64,000 nucleotides of DNA, from NCBI GenBank assembly GCA_000432275.1, contig HF995316.1:29718-93717 (forward strand), written 5' to 3'. Shown here in pieces: positions 36,753 through 45,193 of this stretch (position 1 is the stretch's first letter; each line of letters begins with the position of its first letter). A program made the position numbers and the translations under genes. The notes beneath the pieces were generated by a model. It saw only the letters and a program-made list of their open reading frames with translations, did no database searches and was not told the DNA's origin. This DNA comes from Proteobacteria bacterium CAG:495. Lineage in GTDB: Bacteria > Pseudomonadota > Alphaproteobacteria > RF32 > CAG-239.

Positions 36753-37868
36753 ATGAAACCGTATGTATATTTGTTTTTTCTTTTTATGTTGTTGCCCGCC
36801 CCCGTGTTCGCCGGAGAATGGGACTTTTCTTACAACGGACATGTCCAGGGACTGTATGGCTACAGCGATCTCTCCAAACGCTTCAAACACAATGACAAAA
36901 GCAATCACGGCGTAGGCCAGGGTGATGTCGGCTTTACCGTGCAGTATACCTACAATGACGATTATTCTGCCAGTCTTAACCTTGATGTTATGGGCGGCGT
37001 CGACCAGGAGCTTGAAGATTATAACCAGGGACGCTGGGGTGAAGAGGCTTACCTTATTGCCGACAGTCCGTATGGCCGGTTGATGGTGGGACAAACTTTT
37101 AACGTAGATGCTCAGTTCCATGAGGGGGCGCCGACAGCCGGTGCTTTGGCCAACAATAACGACGTCGTCGATTTTATCAGTAATCCCAACTGGAAACGTA
37201 ACGGCAAAATCACGCGTTTTGCCACCCTTAATACGACATATATCAATACCGACGGCGTTGCGCCTAAAATCAGTTACATTTCTCCTGCTTTTTATGACAC
37301 CATGATAGGTTTTACTTATGTTCCCGATGCATATAACCGTCGGGGATTGATTAACAAATTTGCTTCTTACGAAAAAGACGGCGGCTTTGTCGCCGGCATT
37401 TACAATGCTTCTGATTTGGGGTTTGGGGACGCTAAAGTTTCTTTCGGTTATGCCGAATTTCACGACAACGACAAGGAAATGTCTGCCAGCCTCAGTTTAA
37501 GCCGGGGCGGTTGGACGTTAGGCGGCGGTTGGCGCAAAACTTACACTGACGGCCGGGACAAAAGCCTGAACGCCGTGATGTCCCGCACGCCGGAATTGTT
37601 TGACAATTATCGGGAGGGACAGGCCTGGAATGTAGGCCTTGGTTATGAAATCGGACCTTATCAGACCGCGTTGTCATATTTTGAATCCAAAGCCTCCCGC
37701 ACGGACAATCGTGACAAAGTGATTGTTTTTTCCAATCAGTATCAGCTTAATGAACATATGGATGTATATCTTGCCGCGGCCCATGTTGACTTTGAGGGAA
37801 AAAACAGCGATATTGAAAACAATAATCAGGGTTATGCCTTTGTAGCCGGTATCGGGCTGAACTTTTAG
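36753..37868 (+). CDS. Outer-membrane porin
   Basis: This is a predicted trimeric general porin. Residues 1-20 form a signal peptide ending VFA-GEWD. The mature 350 residues show alternating amphipathic strands throughout, including WDFSYNGHVQGLYGYSDL at the start and a terminal strand ending in Phe (AGIGLNF), the outer-membrane sorting signal. A constriction-loop region lies around GRLMVGQTFNVDAQFHEG, typical of the porin_4 group. Substrate range is unknown. A response-regulator gene begins 12 bases after it. Confidence 0.9.
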   Translation: MKPYVYLFFLFMLLPAPVFAGEWDFSYNGHVQGLYGYSDLSKRFKHNDKSNHGVGQGDVGFTVQYTYNDDYSASLNLDVMGGVDQELEDYNQGRWGEEAYLIADSPYGRLMVGQTFNVDAQFHEGAPTAGALANNNDVVDFISNPNWKRNGKITRFATLNTTYINTDGVAPKISYISPAFYDTMIGFTYVPDAYNRRGLINKFASYEKDGGFVAGIYNASDLGFGDAKVSFGYAEFHDNDKEMSASLSLSRGGWTLGGGWRKTYTDGRDKSLNAVMSRTPELFDNYREGQAWNVGLGYEIGPYQTALSYFESKASRTDNRDKVIVFSNQYQLNEHMDVYLAAAHVDFEGKNSDIENNNQGYAFVAGIGLNF

Positions 37869-37880
37869 GGACTGTACGAA

Positions 37881-38510
37881 ATGCCTAACATATTGTTTAT
37901 TTCTGAAAACGAAGATTTTGCTGCCGATGTTAAAGATCAAATCGCGCATCATGCCAAAGATTTTAATTTTATCGATTCCGAGGACAAAAACGCCGTTCCC
38001 GATATTATTATGATTGATGAAAATTTGAACAAGCTGAAAGAGCTTCACGGCCGTTATATAAAAGCGCCGGTATTTTTGTTTACTTCCCGGCCGGAAGACG
38101 TTGACCGCGATTTGCATCTTAATCATTTGATTGTAAAGCCGTTTTCTTTAGAGTATTTTCTGAATGAACTGCAAGCCAGCATTAATATTTTTGAAAACAG
38201 CCGCAGCGGTTATCTGATGTTTAACCGCTATGTTGTTCGCCCGGTAAAAAAAGATATCTTAAATCAGCGCAACAACGAAATCGTCAAACTGACCGAAAAG
38301 GAAATAGCTATCCTCAAGTATTTATATAAGGCTCAGGACAGGATTGTCGCCAAAAATGAACTGCTGCAGGAAGTATGGGGCTATGCGCCGGATGTTACTA
38401 CCCACACCATAGAAACCCATGTCTACCGCTTGCGTCAAAAAGTCGAACATGACGATCCTGAAGCCCAGCTGATTATCACGCTTGAAGGCGGTTATCGACT
38501 GAAGTTGTAA
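37881..38510 (+). CDS. OmpR/PhoB-like response regulator
   Basis: A two-component DNA-binding regulator of 209 residues. The receiver domain (1-108) is short and divergent but keeps an acidic pocket (SENEDF), a phosphoacceptor-like aspartate in DIIMIDENL and the lysine in LIVKPFS. The winged-helix domain (about 115-209) is typical: LTEKEIAILKYLYKAQDRIVAKNELLQEVWGY, THTIETHVYRLRQKVE and GGYRLKL. No sensor kinase gene is adjacent. It follows the porin gene closely, so it may be co-transcribed with, and may control, the porin; this last point is inference. Confidence 0.88.
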   Translation: MPNILFISENEDFAADVKDQIAHHAKDFNFIDSEDKNAVPDIIMIDENLNKLKELHGRYIKAPVFLFTSRPEDVDRDLHLNHLIVKPFSLEYFLNELQASINIFENSRSGYLMFNRYVVRPVKKDILNQRNNEIVKLTEKEIAILKYLYKAQDRIVAKNELLQEVWGYAPDVTTHTIETHVYRLRQKVEHDDPEAQLIITLEGGYRLKL

Positions 38511-38513
38511 AAA

Positions 38514-38547
38514 TAAAAAAAAGCTTTCTTCTAGAAAGCTTTTTTAT
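38514..38547. terminator. Terminator between the response regulator and xthA
   Basis: The stem AAAAAAGCTTTCT/AGAAAGCTTTTTT is nearly perfect, with A- and T-runs on both sides. It can serve both convergent genes. Confidence 0.9.
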
Positions 38548-38578
38548 GTAAATTGTCCCGACAGTTTTTATGCGCTAA

Positions 38579-39385
38579 TCAAAGCTTAATTTCAACAGCG
38601 ACGGGAACATGGTCGGAAGGGCGTTCCATGGCTCGCAGGTCTTTAATGATTTTTGCGCTGATAATGCGTTCCTGCAAATTCGGCGTTACCCAGATGTGAT
38701 CAAGCCGTCGGCCTTTGTCGTTGGTTGCCCAGTTGGGGTTGCGATAGCTCCACCAGGAAAATATTTTTTGCGGTTCGGGATAAAATTTGCGTACGGCGTC
38801 TACAAAATCTAAAGATTGAAACAGCCTTGTCAACCGTTCGACTTCTACCGGCGTGTGCGAAACGATTTTCAGCAGCTGCTTATGATTCCAAACGTCGTTT
38901 TCCGACGGTGCAACGTTAAAATCACCGCAGATGAGCATTTTTTTATTCTTCCAGGATAATTTTTGCTGCTCGAAATATTCTGATATGTCGTCCATAAAAC
39001 ACAGCTTGTGTGCAAAAGACAGGTTTATGACCGGGTCGGGAATGTCTCCTCCGGCAGGAATATAAACGTCGTTGATTTCTATGTCGTCAAAAACACAGGC
39101 TTTGATGTGTCTTGCGTCCTGTTTACCTACCCAGTCGCGTTTTTCGGGGTTTTTCAAAGGATGTTTTGACAAGATGGCCACGCCGTTATAACCGGCCATG
39201 CCGTATAGGGCAATATGCTCAAATCCCAGCACTTTAACTGCCTCAAAAGGGAAATCTTCTTCCTTGGCTTTAACTTCCTGCAGACAGATGATGTCGGGAT
39301 TTTCCTGTTCGCATAGATGTTTCAACAGTTCCAAACGGATTCGGATGGAATTGACGTTCCAGGTAATAAGTTTAAAAAAGTCCAT
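38579..39385 (-). CDS. xthA: Exodeoxyribonuclease III
   Basis: XthA is an AP endonuclease and 3' exonuclease of base-excision repair. The endonuclease/exonuclease/phosphatase fold is intact: ITWNVNSIRIRLE, catalytic Glu in CLQEVKA, CGDFNVAP with the catalytic Asp/Asn, and the final RLDHIWVT ... PSDHVPV with the catalytic His. Length 268 is normal. It follows lolA by two bases, a pairing common in Alphaproteobacteria. Confidence 0.95.
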   Translation of the reverse strand: MDFFKLITWNVNSIRIRLELLKHLCEQENPDIICLQEVKAKEEDFPFEAVKVLGFEHIALYGMAGYNGVAILSKHPLKNPEKRDWVGKQDARHIKACVFDDIEINDVYIPAGGDIPDPVINLSFAHKLCFMDDISEYFEQQKLSWKNKKMLICGDFNVAPSENDVWNHKQLLKIVSHTPVEVERLTRLFQSLDFVDAVRKFYPEPQKIFSWWSYRNPNWATNDKGRRLDHIWVTPNLQERIISAKIIKDLRAMERPSDHVPVAVEIKL

Positions 39386-39387
39386 AT

Positions 39388-39999
39388 TTATCTTTTCTTT
39401 TTATAGTTCAGAGGATTGTCTTTTTTATTTCGGAATTTAAACAACTTGCTGTCAAGGCTGACGTCTTTTTGGGTGTCGTAAAGAGATACCGTCACCTCCA
39501 CGCTTTGCGGGTCGACAATCTTCCATTGCTTTAATTCCATCGGGTCATTGGAGAAAACCAGCGTAATCGGCCCCAAGTCTCCCTTGTCGGCATAATCCAG
39601 CGTAATGCTGGTGCTGCCGGAATCCTGATAAAAGTCGCTGACTTTGATTTTTTTGCCGTCTATTTTGATGTCGTTGGCCAAAATCAATGTCGCCGGAATA
39701 TCGTCATAGTCGATATGGGTAACCTGGTCAAGGTCAGTGTCGTTGTAAACGATATAATTACCGTCTCCGACAATCAGTACATTTGTCGGGGCACCGTATT
39801 CCATCCTGATTTTGTTTGGCTTTTCAATAAACAGACGGCCTTCGGCAGTGGCGCCGTTGCTTGCCATTTGGACGAAGGTTGCTTCCAGGCTTTTGATGTT
39901 GTTGAGATAAGTTTCTATTTTTTTGATGTTTTCAGCGCTTTGAGCCTGAACTTCGCCCGATAACAACAGTCCGATAAGCAGTGCCAGCCATTTTTTCAT
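39388..39999 (-). CDS. lolA: Outer-membrane lipoprotein carrier protein LolA
   Basis: LolA ferries lipoproteins across the periplasm to the outer membrane. A signal peptide (1-19, cleavage after VQA) is followed by the LolA fold: IETYLNNIKSLEATFVQM, RLFIEKPNKIRMEYGAP, and a late KLFKFRN. Length 203 is normal. It is the first gene of a lolA-xthA pair on the minus strand. Confidence 0.93.
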   Translation of the reverse strand: MKKWLALLIGLLLSGEVQAQSAENIKKIETYLNNIKSLEATFVQMASNGATAEGRLFIEKPNKIRMEYGAPTNVLIVGDGNYIVYNDTDLDQVTHIDYDDIPATLILANDIKIDGKKIKVSDFYQDSGSTSITLDYADKGDLGPITLVFSNDPMELKQWKIVDPQSVEVTVSLYDTQKDVSLDSKLFKFRNKKDNPLNYKKKR

Positions 40000-40074
40000 T
40001 GTATCCGCCTTTTCCGTGTTAATATGATTAATTACTTGTTTAATATAATCGATAAATCAAAATAGTAAACACAA

Positions 40075-40121
40075 AATACCCTCTGCACACATAGTCGTGT
40101 CCAAAGGGTATTTCTTTTTTT
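40075..40121. terminator. Terminator between lolA and the first serine-rich micro-gene
   Basis: AAATACCCT/AGGGTATTT pairs with an inner ACAC/GTGT stem. It lies past the stop of the 54-residue micro-gene on the minus strand and ends it before the lolA promoter region. Confidence 0.75.
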
Positions 40122-40132
40122 AACGCGGGTAA

Positions 40133-40297
40133 TTAGTAGTTTTTAGAACAACCGCAGCCGCCGGTAGAAGATTTTTTTGTTTCGTTTTGTTCTGAAGAAG
40201 AGCTTTTTTCAGAAGGGTTGGAAGAGTTCATTCTTTTTTCTTCAGATGAAGATGAGGCTGACATTTTGGTTTCGCTGTCTCTCATATCATTACACAT
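40133..40297 (-). CDS. Serine-rich micro-protein with a Cys tail, 54 residues
   Basis: I do not recognise a family. The product is Ser/Glu/Lys/Asn-rich and probably disordered, starting MCNDMRDSETKMSASSSSEE and ending with a small cysteine cluster, GGCGCSKNY. AGGAGA lies eight bases before the ATG at 40297, which marks it as the real start; the frame stays open 33 codons further upstream but through the regulatory repeat. It has its own upstream element and terminator, the same arrangement as its neighbour at 40467-40592. Confidence 0.7.
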   Translation of the reverse strand: MCNDMRDSETKMSASSSSEEKRMNSSNPSEKSSSSEQNETKKSSTGGCGCSKNY

Positions 40298-40379
40298 TGT
40301 ATTATCTCCTATAAAATTTAAAAATTTTGCACTGTTGGACTGTGCAACGCTAAAAATGTAATCGTCAAACCGCGGCAGA

Positions 40380-40404
40380 CAATAGAACCTAGCCAAAGTT
40401 ATAA
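40380..40404 (-). promoter_or_regulatory. Copy 1 of a 25-bp element upstream of the serine-rich micro-genes
   Basis: CAATAGAACCTAGCC, A, AAGTTA, T, AA on the plus strand is nearly identical (two mismatches) to 40675-40699. It ends 83 bases before the start codon of the 54-residue gene, the same distance as the other copy. Probably a shared promoter or operator; it does not match the common sigma-70 form well. Confidence 0.6.
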
Positions 40405-40405
40405 A

Positions 40406-40438
40406 CGAAAAAGCCCCCGCGGAATTTTGGCGGAGGCT
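40406..40438 (-). terminator. Terminator of the 41-residue micro-gene
   Basis: On the minus strand AGCCTCCGC and GCGGGGGCT form a nine-pair stem followed by TTTTTCG. It lies 29 bases past the stop of the 41-residue gene. Confidence 0.8.
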
Positions 40439-40466
40439 CGTAAGATAGAGATATGGCTCGTCTTAA

Positions 40467-40592
40467 TTAAGACTGTTTTTTCTTAGATTTTGAGCCAGAA
40501 GAACGGCTGGAACGTGAAGATCTGGATTTAGAATCTTCAGAAGATGACTTGGCAGCTGCTGATGATTCCATTTCGCTTTTAGAACTTACCAT
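40467..40592 (-). CDS. Serine-rich basic micro-protein, 41 residues
   Basis: I do not recognise a family. The 41-residue product starts MVSSKSEMESSAAAK and ends KSKKKQS; 17 residues are Ser and the second half is Ser/Arg/Lys-rich, so it is basic and probably disordered. The start has a strong ribosome-binding site (AAGGAGA at 40601-40607, eight bases upstream). A terminator follows, and the same 25-bp element as its neighbour lies 83 bases before the start. This, not the reading frame alone, supports it as a gene. Confidence 0.7.
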   Translation of the reverse strand: MVSSKSEMESSAAAKSSSEDSKSRSSRSSRSSGSKSKKKQS

Positions 40593-40674
40593 CTTAAATT
40601 CTCCTTAATTATGTTATTAAAAATGCACGAAAAGCCGTACACCTCTAACAATTTAATTAAAGGTGTCCCAAATG

Positions 40675-40699
40675 CAATAGAACCTAGCCGAAGTTACAA
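40675..40699 (-). promoter_or_regulatory. Copy 2 of the 25-bp element
   Basis: CAATAGAACCTAGCC, G, AAGTTA, C, AA on the plus strand. It ends 83 bases before the ATG of the 41-residue gene and begins five bases past the methyltransferase stop. Confidence 0.6.
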
Positions 40700-40703
40700 G
40701 CCG

Positions 40704-41627
40704 TCAACAGTTTCGAGCCTTGAAACAACCGTTTTCAAACCCTTGGATTTCCCGGTTGGAGTCAGCCATTTCCAGTCTTTTGCAGGCCAGAGCGACATAT
40801 TCTTTTTCCTGTTCGATTCCGATATAGCGTCGTCCCAGTTTTTTAGCCGTGACGGCAGTTGTTCCGGAGCCCAGAAAAGGATCAAACACCACATCGCCTT
40901 CATTGCTGGACGCCAGAATGAGTTTGGCAATCAGCTTTTCCGGTTTTTGGGTCGGATGCGGCGTGTTTTCCGGCATTGACCAGAACGGTATGGAAATGTC
41001 GGTCCAGATATTTGACGGATGAGTCAGGCGAAAACGCTGCTTTCCTTTTTCCTGCCAGTCCTTGGGTTCCCCTTTTTCGTTGCGATAAGGCGCAATGACG
41101 GGTCTCTGAACCTTAACGGCGTCAATGTTAAAGGTATAGTCCTTTCCCTTGGTAAAAAACCAGATGTCTTCCAGACAGTTTTTCCAGTTGTCTTTGGCTC
41201 CCCGGCCTTTTTCTCTTTCCCACGAGATGCGGTTTCGCAAGATAAAATATTTTCCGGCAGCTTCCGGAATGCAGATTGAAGTTTTCCAATCGGCGCAAAT
41301 GTATATTGACGCATTGTCTTTAAGCAGGCGCACCGTCTTTTTAAGCCATTTGTCGAGCCATTTTTTATAGGCATCGAAATCCATTTCCTTAAAGGTCGAT
41401 TTGCCGAAGTTCTTGGTCAGGTTGTACGGAGGGTCGACAATCATCAGGTCAATGCAGCCGTCCGGAAGCAAATCCAGCGCCTTAAAGCTATCTTGTCGGA
41501 TAACCCGGTTGATGACGTCGGTTAAATTTGATTTTTGAGATAGTTTGACGGCTTTTGATGCGTAAAGAGCTATCTCTTTGGGGGATAGCTCTAAGGTTTT
41601 GTTGCGGGGAGCTTTTGCTTTCACCAC
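40704..41627 (-). CDS. Orphan beta-class DNA adenine/cytosine-N4 methyltransferase
   Basis: This is a site-specific DNA amino-methyltransferase with the motif order of the beta class: catalytic DPPYNL (motif IV) near residue 67 precedes the AdoMet-binding FDPFLGSGTTAVTAKKLGR (motif I) near residue 255. TPHPTQKPEKLI lies between. No restriction enzyme gene is adjacent, so it is probably an orphan regulator-type enzyme. It does not resemble CcrM, which has a C-terminal extension and a different motif IV context. It follows HPr by three bases, in one apparent transcript with the PTS genes. Target sequence unknown. Confidence 0.88.
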   Translation of the reverse strand: MVKAKAPRNKTLELSPKEIALYASKAVKLSQKSNLTDVINRVIRQDSFKALDLLPDGCIDLMIVDPPYNLTKNFGKSTFKEMDFDAYKKWLDKWLKKTVRLLKDNASIYICADWKTSICIPEAAGKYFILRNRISWEREKGRGAKDNWKNCLEDIWFFTKGKDYTFNIDAVKVQRPVIAPYRNEKGEPKDWQEKGKQRFRLTHPSNIWTDISIPFWSMPENTPHPTQKPEKLIAKLILASSNEGDVVFDPFLGSGTTAVTAKKLGRRYIGIEQEKEYVALACKRLEMADSNREIQGFENGCFKARNC

Positions 41628-41630
41628 GGC

Positions 41631-41909
41631 TTATTCTTCCCCGAATTTGTTGTCCAGCAGTTTTTCCAGGGCTTCCATCACTTCCTTGGCCTGATTTCCC
41701 GAGGTTTTGACATGGATTGTCGTACCTTTTGCGGCTGCCAGCATCATCAGCCCCATAATTGAACAGCCGTTGACGCATTGTCCGATACGTTCGACTTCGA
41801 CTTCCGCATCAAAAGGTTCCACGGTTTTGACAAAAGCCGCGGCAGCCCGCGCATGCAGTCCTTTTTTGTTTTTTATTTCCAAATCCTTGGCATAAGTATC
41901 GTCGCTCAT
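41631..41909 (-). CDS. ptsH: HPr-family phosphocarrier protein
   Basis: HPr passes phosphate from EI to EIIA. The 92 residues include the active histidine H19 in GLHARAAAAF and the regulatory serine S50 in NGCSIMGLMML, the target of HprK. The protein resembles NPr/HPr of the Alphaproteobacteria. It lies two bases... three bases past the EIIA gene on the same strand, and just before the methyltransferase. EI is not in the window. Confidence 0.95.
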   Translation of the reverse strand: MSDDTYAKDLEIKNKKGLHARAAAAFVKTVEPFDAEVEVERIGQCVNGCSIMGLMMLAAAKGTTIHVKTSGNQAKEVMEALEKLLDNKFGEE

Positions 41910-41912
41910 TTC

Positions 41913-42311
41913 TTACATTCCCAACAATTGCGAGGCTACGTTAATGTATTTTTTTCCGGCTTCCTGCGCTCCGCTCACGGTTTCTTTCAGATTCTTTTCT
42001 TTGCGCAGGGATGCGAGTTTAATCAGCATCGGGAGATTGACGCCGGCGATAATCTCGACCGGAGCCCGGTCCATAATCGAAATTGCCAGATTAGAGGGGG
42101 TTCCGCCGAACATGTCGGTCAAAACCACCACGCCGGAACCGTCGTTGACTTCTTCAACTTTTTTCAGAATTTCCGCACGGCGCATTTCCATATCGTCTTC
42201 CGGACCGATGCATACCGGGGCTATTTGTTCCTGCTTACCGACTACATGCTGCATCGCCGAAATAAATTCATTGGCCAAATTGCCGTGGGTAACCAATACC
42301 ATACCTATCAT
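41913..42311 (-). CDS. PTS EIIA-Man family protein
   Basis: EIIA of the mannose type with the phosphorylated histidine at H9 (VLVTHG). The 132 residues continue with the block VVVLTDMFGGTPSNLA and PVEIIAGVNLPMLIKLA, typical of EIIA-Man. In Alphaproteobacteria this protein is usually part of a regulatory PTS that does not import sugar. No EIIB, EIIC or EIID lies nearby, supporting a regulatory role. It sits between a conserved hypothetical gene and HPr. Confidence 0.94.
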   Translation of the reverse strand: MIGMVLVTHGNLANEFISAMQHVVGKQEQIAPVCIGPEDDMEMRRAEILKKVEEVNDGSGVVVLTDMFGGTPSNLAISIMDRAPVEIIAGVNLPMLIKLASLRKEKNLKETVSGAQEAGKKYINVASQLLGM

Positions 42312-42332
42312 AGTTTTTGTTCCTAAAAAGTC

Positions 42333-42752
42333 TTATTTTGCACTGCCGCTGGTCCAGCATTTGACTGCACCGAAGCTCTTTAGCAGTTCGTCTTTGCTTT
42401 TGGCTTTGACCAGTTCGTCGGCACGGGTTTGATGTCCTTCAAAAACAATCTCTTCAACGTTTTCGACCGGAACGCCGTAAACTCTCTCCACCATTTTCCC
42501 TTTGAGTTCCACAATCATCAGAAATTCGGCTTCTGCGAGCGGGGCAACCGTATCTTCGTGAATGTCGTCGAGCCGGACGGCCAGATGAGCGTCTCTTTTC
42601 AGCAGGGCTGTTTTTTTACCGTCAAATTCAAAAACCGGATTTTCGGGCGTTCCGTCGCGGGCGTCGATAAAAATGGCCAGTTCGCCGTATTTGTTTTCAA
42701 TAATCTCGTAGAAATCCTGTTTTTCAATTAAAGTGTAATATTGTGTTTCCAT
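42333..42752 (-). CDS. Unrecognised protein upstream of the PTS genes, 139 residues
   Basis: I do not recognise this gene. The product is acidic and soluble, with strand-helix alternation and the segments FIDARDGTPENPVFEFDGKK and EFLMIVELKGKMVERVYGV. It is the first gene of the apparent 139aa-EIIA-HPr-methyltransferase unit, 21 bases before EIIA. In related bacteria hprK or rapZ often lies at this position; this protein shows no P-loop and is neither of those. Confidence 0.7.
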   Translation of the reverse strand: METQYYTLIEKQDFYEIIENKYGELAIFIDARDGTPENPVFEFDGKKTALLKRDAHLAVRLDDIHEDTVAPLAEAEFLMIVELKGKMVERVYGVPVENVEEIVFEGHQTRADELVKAKSKDELLKSFGAVKCWTSGSAK

Positions 42753-42839
42753 GGTGAGAATACCTTATTAGGTTGAGTAAATTTTAAACATATGTTATAA
42801 CAATAACCAAAATGTGTCAATTTTGAGTTAATAACCTGT

Positions 42840-44606
42840 ATGAATATGGAAAAAAACAGCCTCCGTTATCTTTGGTCATATGTCCGTATCTTTAAGTATT
42901 TCTTTTTGCTCATCATATTTTTAACGCTTTTGAGCCAGATATGCGGACAGTTTTATCCTTATTTTCTGGCCAAGATTTATGATACGGCGGCCAAGGCATC
43001 TCAGGATGCCGATGTCTGGGAGCGGATATTCGCGTATGCTTTCTGGGCTCTTGCTCTCGGGTTGGGCAAAGTCCTCCTGTTTGAAGCGACGATGTTTATT
43101 GACGTCAGGTTTTTTCCGCAGGCGCGCACAATTGTTATTCGCGATGCGTTTGATTATGTTAATCGGCATTCGATTTCTTATTTCAACAACGAAATGTCTG
43201 GAAATATTTCCAACAAGGTTTCACAGCTTAATAACGGCGTGTTGGAGTTTTTCAATTTTTTTCAAAACATAGCCTATTCGTCCCTGCATCTGTTCGTGAC
43301 GGTTCTGATACTGGGATTCATAAATTTATGGTTTCTGCTGGCACTGTCGGTATGGTTGCTGCTGGTGGCCGCCATCGGACTGTTTATGGGGCGCAAACGT
43401 TCGCAATACTCCAAAGAAACCAGCACCCAGCAAAGCATAGCCAACGGAATGATTGTCGACAGCTTGGCTAATTACAGCGAAATAAAAAGTTTCGCCAACT
43501 TCAAGTTCGAACGATATAATCTGCTCAGGTATCTGCGTTTGCTTCGCAAGGCCGAAACCCGGGAGCAAAAAATCCGCGCCTTGATTCATTTGTCTTTGAA
43601 TCTTATCACCGTCATTTCAATGTTGCTGTTTATGTTCCTTTCCATTTTGATGCTAAAGTTTGGGCAAATAAACACCGTTTCCTTTATATACGCCAACACC
43701 TTGTTTATGACCATTGCTCCGATAGTCTTTGAAATTACCTGGATGTCCAACAACGTTTCCCGCACGCTCGGTCAGCTGGATTCGGCGCTTTCGACCATTG
43801 CCGTCGAACTGGAAATTGTCGATATGCCGGGAGCCCGTAAGCTTCAGGCTAAAAAGTGTTCCATCGTATTTGATAACGTAAGCTTTGCCTACAAGGGAAA
43901 GGATAATCTTTTCAACGGATTGAACCTCGAAATAAAACCGGGTGAAAAAGTCGGTCTTGTCGGAACTTCCGAAGCCGGGAAGTCAACGTTTATCAAGCTT
44001 GTTTCCCGCTATTATGACGTCAATGAGGGAAGTATCAAAATCAACGGCGTCGACATTCGCAGCTTCACGCAGGATTCCCTGCATCAAAACATTGCGACCA
44101 TTCCGCAGGATGTCTGCCTTTTTAACCGCACTTTGTTTGACAACATCCGCTACGGCAAAACCGGCGCCTCGGAGGCAGAAGTAGTTGCTGCTGCCAAAAA
44201 GGCTTCCGCAGACGAGTTTATCCGTGCTTTTCCGAACGGATACCAAACCAAAGTAGGCGAACGCGGAGTCGTGCTTTCCGGCGGCGAACGCCAGCGTATT
44301 GCGATTGCCCGCGCGATTCTGAAAAATGCGCCTATATTAATTTTTGACGAAGCGACTTCAGCACTCGACAGTCGGAGTGAAAAACACATTCAAAAGTCGC
44401 TTAAGGTACTGATGAAAAACAAAACCGTCATTGCCGTTGCTCACCGTCTTTCCACTTTGCGCGAAATGGATCGAATTGTGGTTTTTGAACACGGCCGCAT
44501 CGTCGAGCAGGGAACACACCTGGGACTTCTCCGTCGCAAAGGGCGTTATGCCAAACTGTATAAAATGCAAAGCGACGGTTTTGTCGGCATAACGGACAAG
44601 GCATAA
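42840..44606 (+). CDS. ABC exporter, fused permease and ATPase
   Basis: This is a half-size ABC exporter of 588 residues: a membrane domain with about six helices (1-310) and an ATPase domain (about 335-570). Walker A is GTSEAGKST (about 375-383), with E where G is usual, but the GxxxxGKS frame is intact. The signature LSGGERQR (near 480), Walker B ILIFDEATSALD and the H-loop AHRLST are canonical. Two ATG codons (42840 and 42846) could start it. It belongs to the MsbA/lipid or drug exporter group; the substrate is unknown. Confidence 0.93.
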   Translation: MNMEKNSLRYLWSYVRIFKYFFLLIIFLTLLSQICGQFYPYFLAKIYDTAAKASQDADVWERIFAYAFWALALGLGKVLLFEATMFIDVRFFPQARTIVIRDAFDYVNRHSISYFNNEMSGNISNKVSQLNNGVLEFFNFFQNIAYSSLHLFVTVLILGFINLWFLLALSVWLLLVAAIGLFMGRKRSQYSKETSTQQSIANGMIVDSLANYSEIKSFANFKFERYNLLRYLRLLRKAETREQKIRALIHLSLNLITVISMLLFMFLSILMLKFGQINTVSFIYANTLFMTIAPIVFEITWMSNNVSRTLGQLDSALSTIAVELEIVDMPGARKLQAKKCSIVFDNVSFAYKGKDNLFNGLNLEIKPGEKVGLVGTSEAGKSTFIKLVSRYYDVNEGSIKINGVDIRSFTQDSLHQNIATIPQDVCLFNRTLFDNIRYGKTGASEAEVVAAAKKASADEFIRAFPNGYQTKVGERGVVLSGGERQRIAIARAILKNAPILIFDEATSALDSRSEKHIQKSLKVLMKNKTVIAVAHRLSTLREMDRIVVFEHGRIVEQGTHLGLLRRKGRYAKLYKMQSDGFVGITDKA

Positions 44607-44671
44607 TATTTACAAATTTGCAAAACTGTGCTAAAACCAAAACAGTTTATCAAGTTATTAATTAATTATTT

Positions 44672-45193
44672 ATGCGTATGAAAGATTTTCTCATCGGCAT
44701 TTTGCCTTTTCGCGTGTTTCTCGTGAAAGTAAAAACCGCTTCGGGTTATCGTCGTCGGTTAAAACTGGGTATTTTAATCTCGCGCGGAATGTGGCTGCTT
44801 CTGCTGCCCCGTGACTGGAGTTACGGTTTCAGCGAGTTTAAGGGATTTGACACAGGCCGGTATTATGGTTCGTGGCAGGAAGGCGTTGATTTTTTCGGTC
44901 GTTTTCAAATGAAACGCTATCAGGTCGGATATCCGGATATCGACAATTTGGTAAAAATAACCAACCGTTATTGGTTATATAATTTGTTGTTATGGCCTTT
45001 TTTGTGTGAACCCGTTTGGCCCGGATGGTATTACTGGTCCAAGACGGATTCAAATGAAAATTCTAACTATGCCTGGGATGCGGTTCGTAACTATGACGGA
45101 AAAAAACACCGCCGTCGCAGTGCTTATTTGAAAACCGAGAATAATCATTTTCTGGGCGTCGTTACCGCGAAAGACTCTTCTCAAGAAACTTGA
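44672..45193 (+). CDS. Unrecognised Trp/Tyr-rich protein, 173 residues
   Basis: I do not recognise this gene. The product is rich in Trp, Tyr and Phe (WPFLCEPVWPGWYYW) and has hydrophobic stretches around 31-47 and 97-113 that could be membrane-associated. The C-terminal 40 residues are polar and charged. A second ATG two codons downstream (44678) is also possible. It follows the ABC exporter gene by 65 bases and is convergent with recF. Confidence 0.55.
   Translation: MRMKDFLIGILPFRVFLVKVKTASGYRRRLKLGILISRGMWLLLLPRDWSYGFSEFKGFDTGRYYGSWQEGVDFFGRFQMKRYQVGYPDIDNLVKITNRYWLYNLLLWPFLCEPVWPGWYYWSKTDSNENSNYAWDAVRNYDGKKHRRRSAYLKTENNHFLGVVTAKDSSQET

Noticed and set aside
40298..40396. Longer N-terminus for the 54-residue serine-rich protein
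   Set aside because: The extension would translate the regulatory repeat; AGGAGA supports the internal ATG at 40297.
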